64,000 bases of DNA from Actinomycetes bacterium (lineage in GTDB: Bacteria > Actinomycetota > Acidimicrobiia > Spongiisociales > UBA5794): contig JAHEJX010000007.1 in NCBI GenBank assembly GCA_024638645.1, forward strand, positions 1-64,000, written 5' to 3'. Of this stretch, positions 35,608 through 46,832 are shown piece by piece. The position numbers and the translations under genes were made by a program. Under the pieces are notes generated by a model. That model worked only from the letters and a program-made list of their open reading frames with translations, did no database searches and was not told the DNA's origin. Position 1 is the first letter of the stretch. The number at the start of each line of letters is the position of its first letter.

Positions 35608-37886
35608 CCGACGCTGTTGAGCGCTTCCCATACCCGAGCTGAGGTGAGGGGCATATCGATGTGCCGAATTCCGAGATGGCTCACCGCGTCGATGACAGCA
35701 TTCTGGATGGCAGGCGTCGAACCGATCGTTGCCGCCTCACCAATGCCTTTGACACCCATTTCGTTGTGAGGCGTCGGAGTGACGGTGTGGGCCAACTCGA
35801 AAGCCGGCAAGTTCACGGACATCGGGATCAGGTAGCTCACCAGGTTTCCTGTCAGTGGGTTGGCCCAATCGTCGTACTTGACCTCCTCCAGAAGTGCCTG
35901 TCCCGCGCCCTGCGCGATGCCCCCGTGAACCTGCCCATCCATCAAGTAGCGGTTGAGGATCGTGCCGGCGTCGTCCACGGCGATGTGGCGGAGCAACTCG
36001 ACGGCTCCGGTCTCAGTGTCGACCTCTACGACTGAGATGTGGGAGCCGAAAGGGTAAGTGGCATCTGCTTGCTCGAAGAACGTCTCATCGGCCAGCCCAC
36101 CTTCGTCGTCATCCGACATGTGGACCTGCTCGTGGGACATCTCAACTAGTTGTGGCCAAGAGAGCCCGGTGTCGGGAACGCCGCGGACCCCGATGGTTCC
36201 ATTGTCGAATACCTCAATGTCGTCGGGGCTTGCCTCGAGGTAAGTCGCTGCGATCTGCTTCGCCTTGACGATGACCTTGGCACTCGCCTCTTTGACCGCG
36301 CCTCCGCCGAGTTGGAGGGACCGAGACCCGCCGGTACCGGCTCCTCGCTCGATGACGCGAGTATCACCGAAGACCACTGTGACGTCCGTGTAGGGCACCT
36401 TGAACTCCGCAGCGGCGACCTGGGCAAACGCAGTCTCGTGGCCCTGTCCGTGTGAAGAAGTACCGACACGAACAGTGATTGTGCCGTCTGCGTGCACCTC
36501 TGCCGCACCCCACTCCCCCGCGTCCTCGGGTGCGGTGATCTCGACGTAACTGGCGACACCGATGCCGAGGAGTTTGCGGTCCCCGGCGGCGCGGCGCTCG
36601 GCTTGCTCGGCGCGGAGGGCGTCGTAATCGGCCATTCCGAGTGCCTTGTCGAGAGCCTTCTCGTACTCGCCGCTGTCGTAGTTGGCGCCGACTGGTGTCT
36701 TGTATGGGAAATCCTCCGGCTGGATGAAGTTGCGGCGACGCAGCTCAGCAGGATCAATGTCCATCTCGTCGGCGAGCATGTCCAGGATGCGCTCGACAAG
36801 CGCTGTCGCCTCGGGGCGAGCGGCGCCGCGATAGGCATGTACCTGCGTCGTGTTGGTGACAACATCGCGGTAGTAGAACTCGATCTTGGGAATCTTGTAG
36901 ACGCCAGACGCCATGAGCCGAGTCCACACCGGGATGTAGACGCCGAACGTCGGATAGGCGCCAACCTCCTGGTCGACGTGCACCCGCAGCGCAGTGATAG
37001 TGCCGTCCGCCTTGGCGCCGATTGTCACCTTCTGGTGCTGAGCCCGACCGTGCGTCATACCGACGAGATTCTCGGTGCGGCTTTCGCTCCAGCGGACGGG
37101 ACGATCGAACCGGCGGGCCAGGTCGGCTGCGATGATCTGTTCGGGATAGTTGTAGAACTTGGCTCCAAATCCGCCACCCATGTCGGTGACCCGACCGCGC
37201 ACATTGTCGCGCTCCATCCCGAGGGCCTTGGCGATCGCATTCCTCGGCGCGAAGACGTTTTGGGAACTGACCCAAGCGGTGATACTGCCGTCGCTCTCCG
37301 GCACGATCAGCGCGTTGGAGGTCTCGAGGGGAACCGCGGCGAGGCGCTGGTTGTAGAAACGCCCCTCGACCACGACATCTGCGTCGGCGAAGAAATCAGG
37401 GGCGGCCTCGTCGCCTTCCTCGTGGACGATGTTCGTGCCGATTTCAGGAAACAGCAGGTCGGTGGCGCCAAGCGCATGCTCAATCGTCGGTGAGGCCTCG
37501 AGGGGATCAATATCGGCCCACACCATGTCTGCGGCGTCGGCAGCAGCGACTGGATTCTCGGCAACGACGACGGCTACTACCTCGCCGACGAAGCGAACCT
37601 TGCCGGAGGCAATGAGCGGTCTTCCTGTTTCCTTGGGAGCCGGCCGGGTCGGATTGTTCGCGGGGAGCTCGAAATCATCTGCCGTCAGCACGGCAACAAC
37701 CCCCGGTACCACCTTGGCGTCGTCGGTGTCGACGGAGTTGAGAACCCCGTGCGGAATCTGACTGCGCACTGCCCGCAGGTATAGGACATTGTCTGCGTCG
37801 AGATCGTCTATGTAACGGCCCTTGCCGGTGATGAACCGGGGGTCTTCTATGCGACGCACGTTGTTTCCGAGAATTGATCCAGCCAT
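35604..37886 (-). CDS. xanthine dehydrogenase/CO dehydrogenase-family molybdopterin-binding subunit (CoxL-like)
   Basis: RRIEDPRFITGKGRYIDDL, GGGFGAKFYNYPEQ, AYRGAARPEA, GAGTGGSRS, VKGIGEAATIG. Confidence 0.93.
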   Translation of the reverse strand: MAGSILGNNVRRIEDPRFITGKGRYIDDLDADNVLYLRAVRSQIPHGVLNSVDTDDAKVVPGVVAVLTADDFELPANNPTRPAPKETGRPLIASGKVRFVGEVVAVVVAENPVAAADAADMVWADIDPLEASPTIEHALGATDLLFPEIGTNIVHEEGDEAAPDFFADADVVVEGRFYNQRLAAVPLETSNALIVPESDGSITAWVSSQNVFAPRNAIAKALGMERDNVRGRVTDMGGGFGAKFYNYPEQIIAADLARRFDRPVRWSESRTENLVGMTHGRAQHQKVTIGAKADGTITALRVHVDQEVGAYPTFGVYIPVWTRLMASGVYKIPKIEFYYRDVVTNTTQVHAYRGAARPEATALVERILDMLADEMDIDPAELRRRNFIQPEDFPYKTPVGANYDSGEYEKALDKALGMADYDALRAEQAERRAAGDRKLLGIGVASYVEITAPEDAGEWGAAEVHADGTITVRVGTSSHGQGHETAFAQVAAAEFKVPYTDVTVVFGDTRVIERGAGTGGSRSLQLGGGAVKEASAKVIVKAKQIAATYLEASPDDIEVFDNGTIGVRGVPDTGLSWPQLVEMSHEQVHMSDDDEGGLADETFFEQADATYPFGSHISVVEVDTETGAVELLRHIAVDDAGTILNRYLMDGQVHGGIAQGAGQALLEEVKYDDWANPLTGNLVSYLIPMSVNLPAFELAHTVTPTPHNEMGVKGIGEAATIGSTPAIQNAVIDAVSHLGIRHIDMPLTSARVWEALNSVG

Positions 37887-37897
37887 AGGCGGGCACG

Positions 37898-39130
37898 CTA
37901 GCCGCTCTGGTCGACGGCCTCAGATTCGTCGGCGACGGGAGCCGTCGGAGCCAAGGGCGGCTCCCAATCCGCAGGCGTCGCCGGTGTGCCGATTGCAAGG
38001 TTTGGTGGCGCAAGCGGCTCCGCTACCCCGACTGCGATCTTGCGTTGTCGCCACCCGGCTAGGACGATCCCGCCTGTGCCGGCCATCAATGCCGCCGTGT
38101 ACAGCAGCAGTCCAACAACCGGAATCAGCCAGATCCCGAGCCTCCAGACGACGGCACCGACCAGGAACGCACCGAGCAGACCAGCCCGGCCTCTCAACAT
38201 CACGTCACCGAGGGCGGCGACCGAGGGCACCGGAGCGAACACCAGCCCGAGCGCCCACAACAAGATGAGCAGAATGCCCACCGGCGCGCCGACGACCGTG
38301 AACACGAACACCACCGATATCAGTGGCAGTCCAATCACGGCAAGGAAACCAACCCAGATCGTCTTCCAGGTTTCGACTCGCACGAGCCCTGTGGCGCGAG
38401 CCATCGAGCCGCGAAACACCACGAACAACACAAATCCGCTCGCGACAAACGCGAGGAATCCGAGAATCGTCGCGCCGATCAGCCAGACCCTCACGACAAA
38501 CACCGCACGCGACGGCAAGCGATTGAATTGACCGGCAACAGAGGCGCCCCCGGAGACAGTTGCGTCGTCGTCGGCCCGGTACAGCAGATCGCCCCCAACA
38601 TCGGCGTTGGGACCGACTCGCATGTTGCGGACCGAGATATCGATGTCGCGGCCGACCGCACCGTCAATCTCAACGTCGAGGAACCTCCCCTGGAGATCGC
38701 GTCCGGTGCTGCCGGTGACAGAACCCGAGCCAGCCACAACCAGCACATCACGGGCAACTTCGCCTGAGATGTCGAGAGATCCCCCCAGGACGGCGACGTC
38801 ACCGCCGACGGTTCCCGCGATGTCCAGCTCTCTGGCGAGGACCCGCACCGAGCCGGTGACGTTGCCTGTTATGGAAACCCGGGAGTGGCTCACGACGAAT
38901 ACGTCGCCGAGAACCTCGCCACTCACGTCGATGATCCCAGAAGCAATGACGAGGTCACCGTCGATGGTGCCATCGATGCGAGCCGACGAAGCCGCGATGT
39001 AGACGTCTTCCGTCTCCGTCTCCCCCTCACCGAGGATGTAGATGGCAGGAGTCAGCACAGCCGCAATGAACGGAGCAAGAGCGCCGAGCAGAGCGAAGGA
39101 GAAGAGAGTCCGGCGCAACAGCAGAGTCAT
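37898..39130 (-). CDS. membrane protein with bactofilin-like beta-solenoid repeats
   Basis: Repeats such as DGDLVIASGIIDVSGEVLGDVFVVS...; C-terminal TM helices. Confidence 0.7.
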   Translation of the reverse strand: MTLLLRRTLFSFALLGALAPFIAAVLTPAIYILGEGETETEDVYIAASSARIDGTIDGDLVIASGIIDVSGEVLGDVFVVSHSRVSITGNVTGSVRVLARELDIAGTVGGDVAVLGGSLDISGEVARDVLVVAGSGSVTGSTGRDLQGRFLDVEIDGAVGRDIDISVRNMRVGPNADVGGDLLYRADDDATVSGGASVAGQFNRLPSRAVFVVRVWLIGATILGFLAFVASGFVLFVVFRGSMARATGLVRVETWKTIWVGFLAVIGLPLISVVFVFTVVGAPVGILLILLWALGLVFAPVPSVAALGDVMLRGRAGLLGAFLVGAVVWRLGIWLIPVVGLLLYTAALMAGTGGIVLAGWRQRKIAVGVAEPLAPPNLAIGTPATPADWEPPLAPTAPVADESEAVDQSG

Positions 39131-39271
39131 TTCAGGCAGTTTGGCATCGCAACCGGAGTACCAGAGAATCGACGATCGGTCGTCGCGGCAACGGATGCCG
39201 TCGGCCGCTCAGCTGCAAGACAACGCCCGTCGAAGGCGTAGACGCCGGTCGCTCCCAGTTTCGATCGAAAC

Positions 39272-40765
39272 TCAGGGAAGGAAGCCGGCGAGAGGCACCG
39301 ACTCTGCCGTGAGGTTGAGGAGCGGCCACGGGATGAGCCCAAATACCGCTGTGAAGAACACGCACACCGCAAGGGCGATGCGCGTCGATCTGGAGGTCAC
39401 AACAGGTTCATCTGCCAACTCGGGCGGGACATCTTCGAAGTATGCGAGCACGATGAGGCGCAGGTAGAAGTAGAGGCCCGCAACGGCAGAAACCAGGCCG
39501 ACGATGGCCAACCACAGATAGCCGGCGTCGATGGCCGCGGCGAACACACCAACCTTGCCCACGAAGCCTGCAGTCAGCGGGATACCCCCCATGGCGAGCA
39601 TGAGAATCGCCAGCGCTCCGGCAAGTACGGGAGAGCGTTTGGCCAAACCCCTGTAGTCGTCGAGGGAGTTGGCGCCCCCTCGAGTACCGCTGATGATCGA
39701 GGCGATGATGAAAGTCCCGATGAGTTGGAACGCATAGGTGCCGAGATAGAACCACAGACTCGGGATGCCATCCTGACCCGCGACGAGAGCAGTCAACATG
39801 AACCCCGCATGAGCGACGCCCGAGTAGGCCAGCATCCGCTTGAAATCCGACTGGGCGATGGCGAGCAGTGTGCCCACAATCACGGAGAAGGCCGCAATGG
39901 CGGCAACGACTTGAGCCCAGTCTGAGATATTGCCGGCGAAGGCGACTGCGAGGACTCTGGCGAGGGCCGCGAAACCGGCAATCTTGACTCCGGAGGCCAT
40001 CAACGGCACGGCTCCCCCAGGGGCTCCCTGGTAAACGTCAGGAGCCCACTGATGGAAAGGCGCGGCAGATACCTTGAAGGCGAGGCCCACAATCATCAGC
40101 GCGATGCCGACGAGCAGCACGCCTTGATCGATGATGATCCGATCGGCGAAGTAGCTGAGTATCCCGGTCTCGCCGTAGATCGACGTGGACCCTGTCGCCG
40201 CATACGCCAAGGCCACGCCGTAGATGAAGAGGGCAGACGCGAACGATCCGAGCAGGAAGTACTTCATGGCGGCTTCGTCTGAGTTCTTTTCTTCTCTTAC
40301 GAAGCCGGCGACGACGTAAAGGGCTATCGAAGCTGTTTCCAGCCCGATGAACATCAGGACCAGGTTGGCGGAGACGACCATGATGTGCAGACCGGCGATG
40401 GCGAGCAGCGCAAGGGCTACATACTCCGCGCCTCGTTTCTCCAAGGTGTCGACAAGGCGCCATCCACCGAGTAGGGCGATCCCCCCAGCCGCGATGACGA
40501 GTCCCCCGCCGAAAACCGAGAAGTAGTCCATCACGACCATGGGAGTGCGCCCAAACTGCCCGACATAGTGGAGTTGGGCGCCGACGTCGTCGATGCGCCA
40601 CCACTGCACCCAGGCAACTGCGAAAGACAAGGCGAGCGCTGAGCCGGCAATGATGGCCCAAGCACGCTTTCCCAGATCCAAGGTCACTGCGGCCATGAGC
40701 ACCAGAACGGCGCCGGCAAGTAGGAAGATCTCGGATGCGATCGGCAGGAATCCGATGTTGGTCAC
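39272..40765 (-). CDS. nuoN: NADH-quinone oxidoreductase subunit N
   Basis: Proton_antipo_M-type polytopic protein in nuo order. Confidence 0.95.
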   Translation of the reverse strand: MTNIGFLPIASEIFLLAGAVLVLMAAVTLDLGKRAWAIIAGSALALSFAVAWVQWWRIDDVGAQLHYVGQFGRTPMVVMDYFSVFGGGLVIAAGGIALLGGWRLVDTLEKRGAEYVALALLAIAGLHIMVVSANLVLMFIGLETASIALYVVAGFVREEKNSDEAAMKYFLLGSFASALFIYGVALAYAATGSTSIYGETGILSYFADRIIIDQGVLLVGIALMIVGLAFKVSAAPFHQWAPDVYQGAPGGAVPLMASGVKIAGFAALARVLAVAFAGNISDWAQVVAAIAAFSVIVGTLLAIAQSDFKRMLAYSGVAHAGFMLTALVAGQDGIPSLWFYLGTYAFQLIGTFIIASIISGTRGGANSLDDYRGLAKRSPVLAGALAILMLAMGGIPLTAGFVGKVGVFAAAIDAGYLWLAIVGLVSAVAGLYFYLRLIVLAYFEDVPPELADEPVVTSRSTRIALAVCVFFTAVFGLIPWPLLNLTAESVPLAGFLP

Positions 40766-42327
40766 GGCGCCTCCCCTGCGACTTCCGCAACGTCAGCGAT
40801 GCGGCCAAACTCAGGAGCCTCGTAGTCGGTAACCCGTTCGATCCGATCAATGATCGACTCGACCGCCGGCTCGATTCGGTCGAGTGCCGGCTTCGGGTAG
40901 AGGCCGAGGAACAGGATCATCGCGGCGATCGGCACGAGGATCGCGATCTCGCGACCATTCAGGTCCTGCAACCCCTTGTTGGCTTCGTTGTCGACCGGGC
41001 CCGTGAACATCCGCTCATACGCCCACAGCAGATAGATGGCTGCCAGCACTACCCCGCTTGCGGCGAGAATCGCCAGTACCGGCCAAGCCAGCCACGAGCC
41101 AAGCAGGATTTTGAACTCGCCGATGAACCCGTTTAGTCCCGGCAGGCCGATCGAAGCGAAGGCCATGAAAAGGAAGATCCCGGCGAACAGTGGCATCACC
41201 GATGAGAGACCGCCGTACTCCGATATCTGCCTGGTGTGGCGTCGCTCGTAGATCATGCCGATTAACAGGAACAGCGCACCTGTAGTGAGGCCGTGGTTGA
41301 CCATTTGAATGATGCCGCCCTGCAGACCCTGACTGGTGAGGGCGAAGGTTCCGAGCACGATGAAACCGAGGTGGCTCACCGAAGAGTAAGCAACGAGCCG
41401 TTTGACGTCCGGTTGGACAATGGCGACCGCGGCGCCATAGATGATGCCGACGACCGCCAGCGCACCGAGCCATGGTGCCAACGTGACCGTGGCCTCGGGG
41501 AACAGCGTGAGGTTGAAACGCACGAATCCGTACGTACCGAGCTTCAGCAATACGCCGGCCAGGATGACCGAACCGGCCGTGGGCGCCTCAGTGTGCGCGT
41601 CCGGCAGCCACGTGTGGAACGGGAACAGCGGAACCTTGATGGCGAACGCGGCTCCGAACCCGAGGAACAGCCACATCTGTGCGTTCGAGGACAGTGCCAG
41701 CTCGTTCAAGTCTGCATAGTTGAACGAGATGGACTGCCCCGGCACGTTGCTGTGCAGAATCGCCAGCGCAATGATCGCCGTCAGTAACAGGGCCGACCCG
41801 AACGCCGTGTATAGGAAGAACTTCACGGCGGCATACACCCGGTTCTCCGAGCCCCAGATACCGATGAGGAAGTACATCGGAATCAGGGTCATCTCGAAGA
41901 ACACGAAGAACAACAGGAGATCGAGAGAAACGAACACGCCGAGGAGGCCGGTCTCGAGCAGCAGCATCGAGACCATATAGAGCTTGACATCCTTCGTGAT
42001 GGAGGCTGAAGCGATGATCGAGATGGGAAAGAGGAATGCGGTCAACACGACCAGCAGCAGCGAGATGCCGTCGATGCCGACGTTCCAACCGATGCCCCAC
42101 GGCTCGTACCAATTCACAGACTCCGCGAACTGGAACTCGGCGCCGTCGGCTGCCGAGAACTCCCACAGGATGAAGAGCGAAACTGCAAGCGGGAGGACGC
42201 TGATTGCGGCGGTGATAGGCATCATCAGCTCGCTGCGGTTCTTCGGCAGCATGGCTATCACGAGGGCTCCGGCCGCCGGCAGCAAGACGAGCAGAGCTAT
42301 CACCGGGAACCCAATGCTGTGTTCCAT
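40762..42327 (-). CDS. nuoM: NADH-quinone oxidoreductase subunit M
   Basis: FHTWLPDAHTEAPTAGSVILAGVLLKLGTYG. Confidence 0.97.
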   Translation of the reverse strand: MEHSIGFPVIALLVLLPAAGALVIAMLPKNRSELMMPITAAISVLPLAVSLFILWEFSAADGAEFQFAESVNWYEPWGIGWNVGIDGISLLLVVLTAFLFPISIIASASITKDVKLYMVSMLLLETGLLGVFVSLDLLLFFVFFEMTLIPMYFLIGIWGSENRVYAAVKFFLYTAFGSALLLTAIIALAILHSNVPGQSISFNYADLNELALSSNAQMWLFLGFGAAFAIKVPLFPFHTWLPDAHTEAPTAGSVILAGVLLKLGTYGFVRFNLTLFPEATVTLAPWLGALAVVGIIYGAAVAIVQPDVKRLVAYSSVSHLGFIVLGTFALTSQGLQGGIIQMVNHGLTTGALFLLIGMIYERRHTRQISEYGGLSSVMPLFAGIFLFMAFASIGLPGLNGFIGEFKILLGSWLAWPVLAILAASGVVLAAIYLLWAYERMFTGPVDNEANKGLQDLNGREIAILVPIAAMILFLGLYPKPALDRIEPAVESIIDRIERVTDYEAPEFGRIADVAEVAGEAP

Positions 42328-44204
42328 TACACCGCACCTCCCGCAACGATCAGCCACACAACGAGGCCGATTGCGCCTGCAAGTATTCCGACGCCATAGC
42401 TGCGGGCGAGGCCGGTCTGGAGTGGCGCGAGCATCGAACCAAGCCGCTTGACCACCGCGCCAATTCCGTTGACTCCACCGTCAACCACCTTGGCATCAGC
42501 AGTAAAGGCGAGCTGCTCGGAAAGGGCCTTGCCCGGAGCAACAATGGTCTTGCCGTACAGGTCGTCCACGCCGTAACCGTTGAGCAGCGTTTCCCATGTG
42601 CCCCCCTCTTCGAGCTGCGTGCCGTTGACGACGTAGCGGCGGTAGGCGTACATCACACCGAGAACGCCCGCACCGATCGAGATTCCAGCCAGGATCCAAG
42701 GAGTTACGCCCTCTGGGATATGAGCTTGATGCACGAACTCGAACGCCGGTTCGAGGAAGTGTTCGAGCGTGGGCTTGAACGGCGTGTTGATCAACCCTCC
42801 CACGGCAGAAAGTCCGGCAAGGACCGCAAGAGGCATCGTCATGTTGATTGGCGACTCGTGTGGTTGGACTCCCTCGTCCCAGCGCGGCTCACCCCAGAAC
42901 GTGAGGAACATCATGCGACTCATGTAAAAGGCAGTGAGGCCGGCTGTGACGATGCCGATGATCCACAGCGCCATATATCCACCACCTCGGCCGTAGACGA
43001 CGGCGAGGATCTCATCCTTCGACCAGAAGCCTGCGAGCGGCGGGATGCCGGAGATCGCAATCCAGGCGACGACCATTGTGGCGAACGTGATCGGGACCTT
43101 CTTGCGGAGCCCACCCATCTTCGCCATGTCTTGTTCGCCGCCCATCGCGTGGATCACGGAGCCGGCACCGAGGAACAGCAGCGCCTTGAAGAACGCATGG
43201 GTGACGAGGTGGAACACGCCGGCGACGAGGCCGAGGACGCCCACGCCCATGAACATGTAGCCCAGCTGGCTGATCGTGGAGTAGGCGAGCACTCGCTTGA
43301 TGTCGCGCTGGCCGATGGCGATGGTCGCGGCAAAGAGTGCCGTCAAAGCGCCGACGGTGGCAACCACGGCCTGGGACACGGGCGCAAGCTCGAAGAAGAT
43401 CCCAGTGCGGGCGACCATATACACGCCCGCCGTGACCATGGTGGCGGCGTGGATGAGGGCAGACACCGGAGTCGGGCCTTCCATGGCGTCCGGGAGCCAG
43501 ACATGCAGTGGAAGCTGAGCGGACTTGCCGGCAGCGCCCACCAGGAGCAGCAGCGTGATTGCGGTCGCGGTCGCAGTTGTGATGAACGCGGCGTTGTCGT
43601 GGAGGACCTCGAAAATGTGCGTGAAGTCGAGCGTGCCGAAGCTGGCGAAGATGAGCATCAACGCAATCAGGAAGCCAAAGTCGCCGATGCGGTTGACGAC
43701 GAAGGCCTTCTTGCCTGCCGCGGCTGCAGAAGGCTTCTCGAACCAGAATGAGATCAGCAGGTAGCTCGAAAGGCCGACGAGCTCCCATCCCACGAACAGG
43801 ACTCCGAAGTTGGCACCGAGCACCAGGATCAGCATCGACGTGATGAACAGGTTCAGATAGGTGAAGAAACGCCCGAATCGTGGGTCACCGTGCATGTACC
43901 CAATCGAATAGATGTGGATCAGCGCGCCGACGCCCGTAACGACGAGCGTCATCATGGCGGACAGCGGGTCCCACAGCAGCTCGGCATTCAGCCCGAGGCT
44001 GGGGATCCACTCGAACAGCTCAATGTGGCGGCCATTTTCACCCCCGCTGATGAACTCAAAGGAAGAGATCAGAGCAAGTAGAAACGAAAGGCCGACAGTC
44101 GCAGAACCGAGGTAACCGGCACCGGGCTCGCCGATGCGTTTGCCGAAGAACAACAGCGTCAGGAATCCGGCCAGGGGAAGAGCGAGAAGGAGTCCGATCA
44201 GCAT
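42327..44204 (-). CDS. nuoL: NADH-quinone oxidoreductase subunit L
   Basis: LPDAMEGPTPVSALIHAATMVTAGVYMVAR, FFTYLNLF. Confidence 0.97.
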   Translation of the reverse strand: MLIGLLLALPLAGFLTLLFFGKRIGEPGAGYLGSATVGLSFLLALISSFEFISGGENGRHIELFEWIPSLGLNAELLWDPLSAMMTLVVTGVGALIHIYSIGYMHGDPRFGRFFTYLNLFITSMLILVLGANFGVLFVGWELVGLSSYLLISFWFEKPSAAAAGKKAFVVNRIGDFGFLIALMLIFASFGTLDFTHIFEVLHDNAAFITTATATAITLLLLVGAAGKSAQLPLHVWLPDAMEGPTPVSALIHAATMVTAGVYMVARTGIFFELAPVSQAVVATVGALTALFAATIAIGQRDIKRVLAYSTISQLGYMFMGVGVLGLVAGVFHLVTHAFFKALLFLGAGSVIHAMGGEQDMAKMGGLRKKVPITFATMVVAWIAISGIPPLAGFWSKDEILAVVYGRGGGYMALWIIGIVTAGLTAFYMSRMMFLTFWGEPRWDEGVQPHESPINMTMPLAVLAGLSAVGGLINTPFKPTLEHFLEPAFEFVHQAHIPEGVTPWILAGISIGAGVLGVMYAYRRYVVNGTQLEEGGTWETLLNGYGVDDLYGKTIVAPGKALSEQLAFTADAKVVDGGVNGIGAVVKRLGSMLAPLQTGLARSYGVGILAGAIGLVVWLIVAGGAV

Positions 44205-44207
44205 CGG

Positions 44208-44549
44208 CTACCCACTCAGCTCGGCGAGATCGTCGACGCTTGCCGTCGCCCGCTTGCGGAACACCGCCACGATGATGGCCAAGCCAACCGTCACCTCGGC
44301 TGCCGCCACGACCATGATGAACAGCGCCGAGATCTGACCTTCGAGTGACCCGATACCCGAGTCGGCGGCCACGAAGGTGAGATTGACGGAGTTCAACATG
44401 AGCTCGATCGACATGAACATCACGAGCGCGTTGCGCCGCAGCAGCAGGCCGGCCGACCCGATAGCAAAAAGCACAGCGGCAAGGCCCATATACCAACCGG
44501 CCGTGACTTGGAGGCCTTCTGTTGCTGCCTGCGCCAGTATGGGAATCAC
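44208..44549 (-). CDS. nuoK: NADH-quinone oxidoreductase subunit K
   Basis: [20 protein letters not shown]. Confidence 0.96.
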   Translation of the reverse strand: MIPILAQAATEGLQVTAGWYMGLAAVLFAIGSAGLLLRRNALVMFMSIELMLNSVNLTFVAADSGIGSLEGQISALFIMVVAAAEVTVGLAIIVAVFRKRATASVDDLAELSG

Positions 44550-45117
44550 TCGACTCCCTCCGGGGCCTCGTCGCGAGGCTTGAGTGCGAACTGGCCGAGC
44601 GCAACGGTGCCGACTGCCGCAATGGTGAGCAACAACACTGTTGCCTCAAACGGAAGAAGCCAGCCGGTGAACAGTTCCCCTGAGATGTTCTCGATCGTGC
44701 CTACGCAGTCGAGAGTGCAATTGCCGCTCGGCCGCCCGGTCGTCCATGCCACCTGGAGCGATCCGTCGAAGGCAGCTGCAACGTCCAGCACGGCAATCCC
44801 GATCAATGCGACGAGCCCGGCGCCCAGTACGTAGACGATCGGTCTTTGGTACGGGATGGTTTCGGTGCGGTCAACCGCTCGGTCGACGCCGATCAGCATG
44901 ATGACGAACAGGAAGAGCGTCATGACGGCTCCGGCGTAGATCAGAACTTGGACGGCGGCAACGAAGTGAGCGCCATTCATCACGTAGAAGACCGCCATCG
45001 AGAACATCGCAAGCAGCAGCCCCATGGCCGAGTAGACCGGGGACCGCGCGGAGACCATCACCAAGCCGCCTGCCAGTGCGGCCAAAGCGAAGATCGCAAA
45101 GACGATGACCTCGACCA

Positions 45118-45118
<1 letters not shown>
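44546..45118 (-). CDS. nuoJ: NADH-quinone oxidoreductase subunit J
   Basis: Position and [31 protein letters not shown]. Confidence 0.95.
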
Positions 45119-45756
<638 letters not shown>

Positions 45757-45770
45757 TTACGTCACATCCT

Positions 45771-46832
45771 TCACACGAATGGCCACCAGCTCGGCGGCAT
45801 ACGACGCAGTCCAATCGCAACCGTTGACAGAGCAATCCACAGCAGTGAGACCGGGATCAATCGTTTCCATCCAAAGCTCATCAGTTGGTCGTAACGCATG
45901 CGGGGCAGCGTGGCCCTCACCCACACGAAGACGAATATCAGCGCAGTGGTCTTGGCGAGGAACCACACGATCGGCAGGATCCAGTCGAACGGAGCCCCGA
46001 GCCCAAACGTCGGTCCGTTCCAGCCGCCGAGGAACAACGTAACGGTGATCGCAGAGATGTTGAAGATGTTGATGTACTCGGCCAGGAAGAACATGGCGAA
46101 GCGGAACCCGGAGTACTCGGTGTGATAGCCACCAACGATCTCTGACTCGGCTTCGACGAGGTCGAACGGGGCGCGGTTCGTTTCGGCGAAGCCCGCAATG
46201 AAGAAGATGACGAATGAAGGAACCAGAATCCAGTTCCAGGCCGGAATGAAATTGAGATACGTGCCCGACTGGAGCTCGACAATCTGGTGCAACGAAGTGG
46301 TGCCCGTGAAGAGAATCAGCGGAACCAGCGCCAGGCCCATCGCCGCTTCGTAGGAGATCATCTGCGCCGACGCTCGCACCGCACCGAGCAGCGGGTACTT
46401 CGATCCGCTCGACCACCCTGCCAGCACAACGGCGTAAACGGCAAGCGAAGACAGGGCCAGGATGTACAGCAGCCCGATATTGAGGTCCATGCCCGAGAGG
46501 TCGATCACTCTGTCGCCAAGAGTGAACGGTCGCCCAATGGGTACCACCAGGAATATGAGTAACGCCGGGATGAGCGCGGCTATCGGAGCCGCTATGTAGG
46601 GCCCGAACTCGACCTTGCGAGGCGTAACCGACTCCTTGAAGAGGAGCTTTATGCCATCAGCAACGGTCTGCAGGATTCCCCACGGGCCGGCGCGGTCGGG
46701 GCCGATGCGATTCTGGAGGTCGGCAACGACCTTGCGCTCGAACCAAACAACGAGGATCGTGACGTTCAGCAGCAACGCAAACGCCAAGACCACCTTGATG
46801 GCCGCAGTGAGAAAGGTCTCCCAGCCGGTCAT
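45771..46832 (-). CDS. nuoH: NADH-quinone oxidoreductase subunit H
   Basis: ERKVVADLQNRIGPDRAGPWGILQ, ETNRAPFDLVEAESEIVGGYHTEYSG. Confidence 0.97.
   Translation of the reverse strand: MTGWETFLTAAIKVVLAFALLLNVTILVVWFERKVVADLQNRIGPDRAGPWGILQTVADGIKLLFKESVTPRKVEFGPYIAAPIAALIPALLIFLVVPIGRPFTLGDRVIDLSGMDLNIGLLYILALSSLAVYAVVLAGWSSGSKYPLLGAVRASAQMISYEAAMGLALVPLILFTGTTSLHQIVELQSGTYLNFIPAWNWILVPSFVIFFIAGFAETNRAPFDLVEAESEIVGGYHTEYSGFRFAMFFLAEYINIFNISAITVTLFLGGWNGPTFGLGAPFDWILPIVWFLAKTTALIFVFVWVRATLPRMRYDQLMSFGWKRLIPVSLLWIALSTVAIGLRRMPPSWWPFV

Noticed and set aside
36492-37493. 333 aa plus-strand ORF
   Set aside because: Antisense shadow of the CoxL-like gene; codon pattern follows the minus strand
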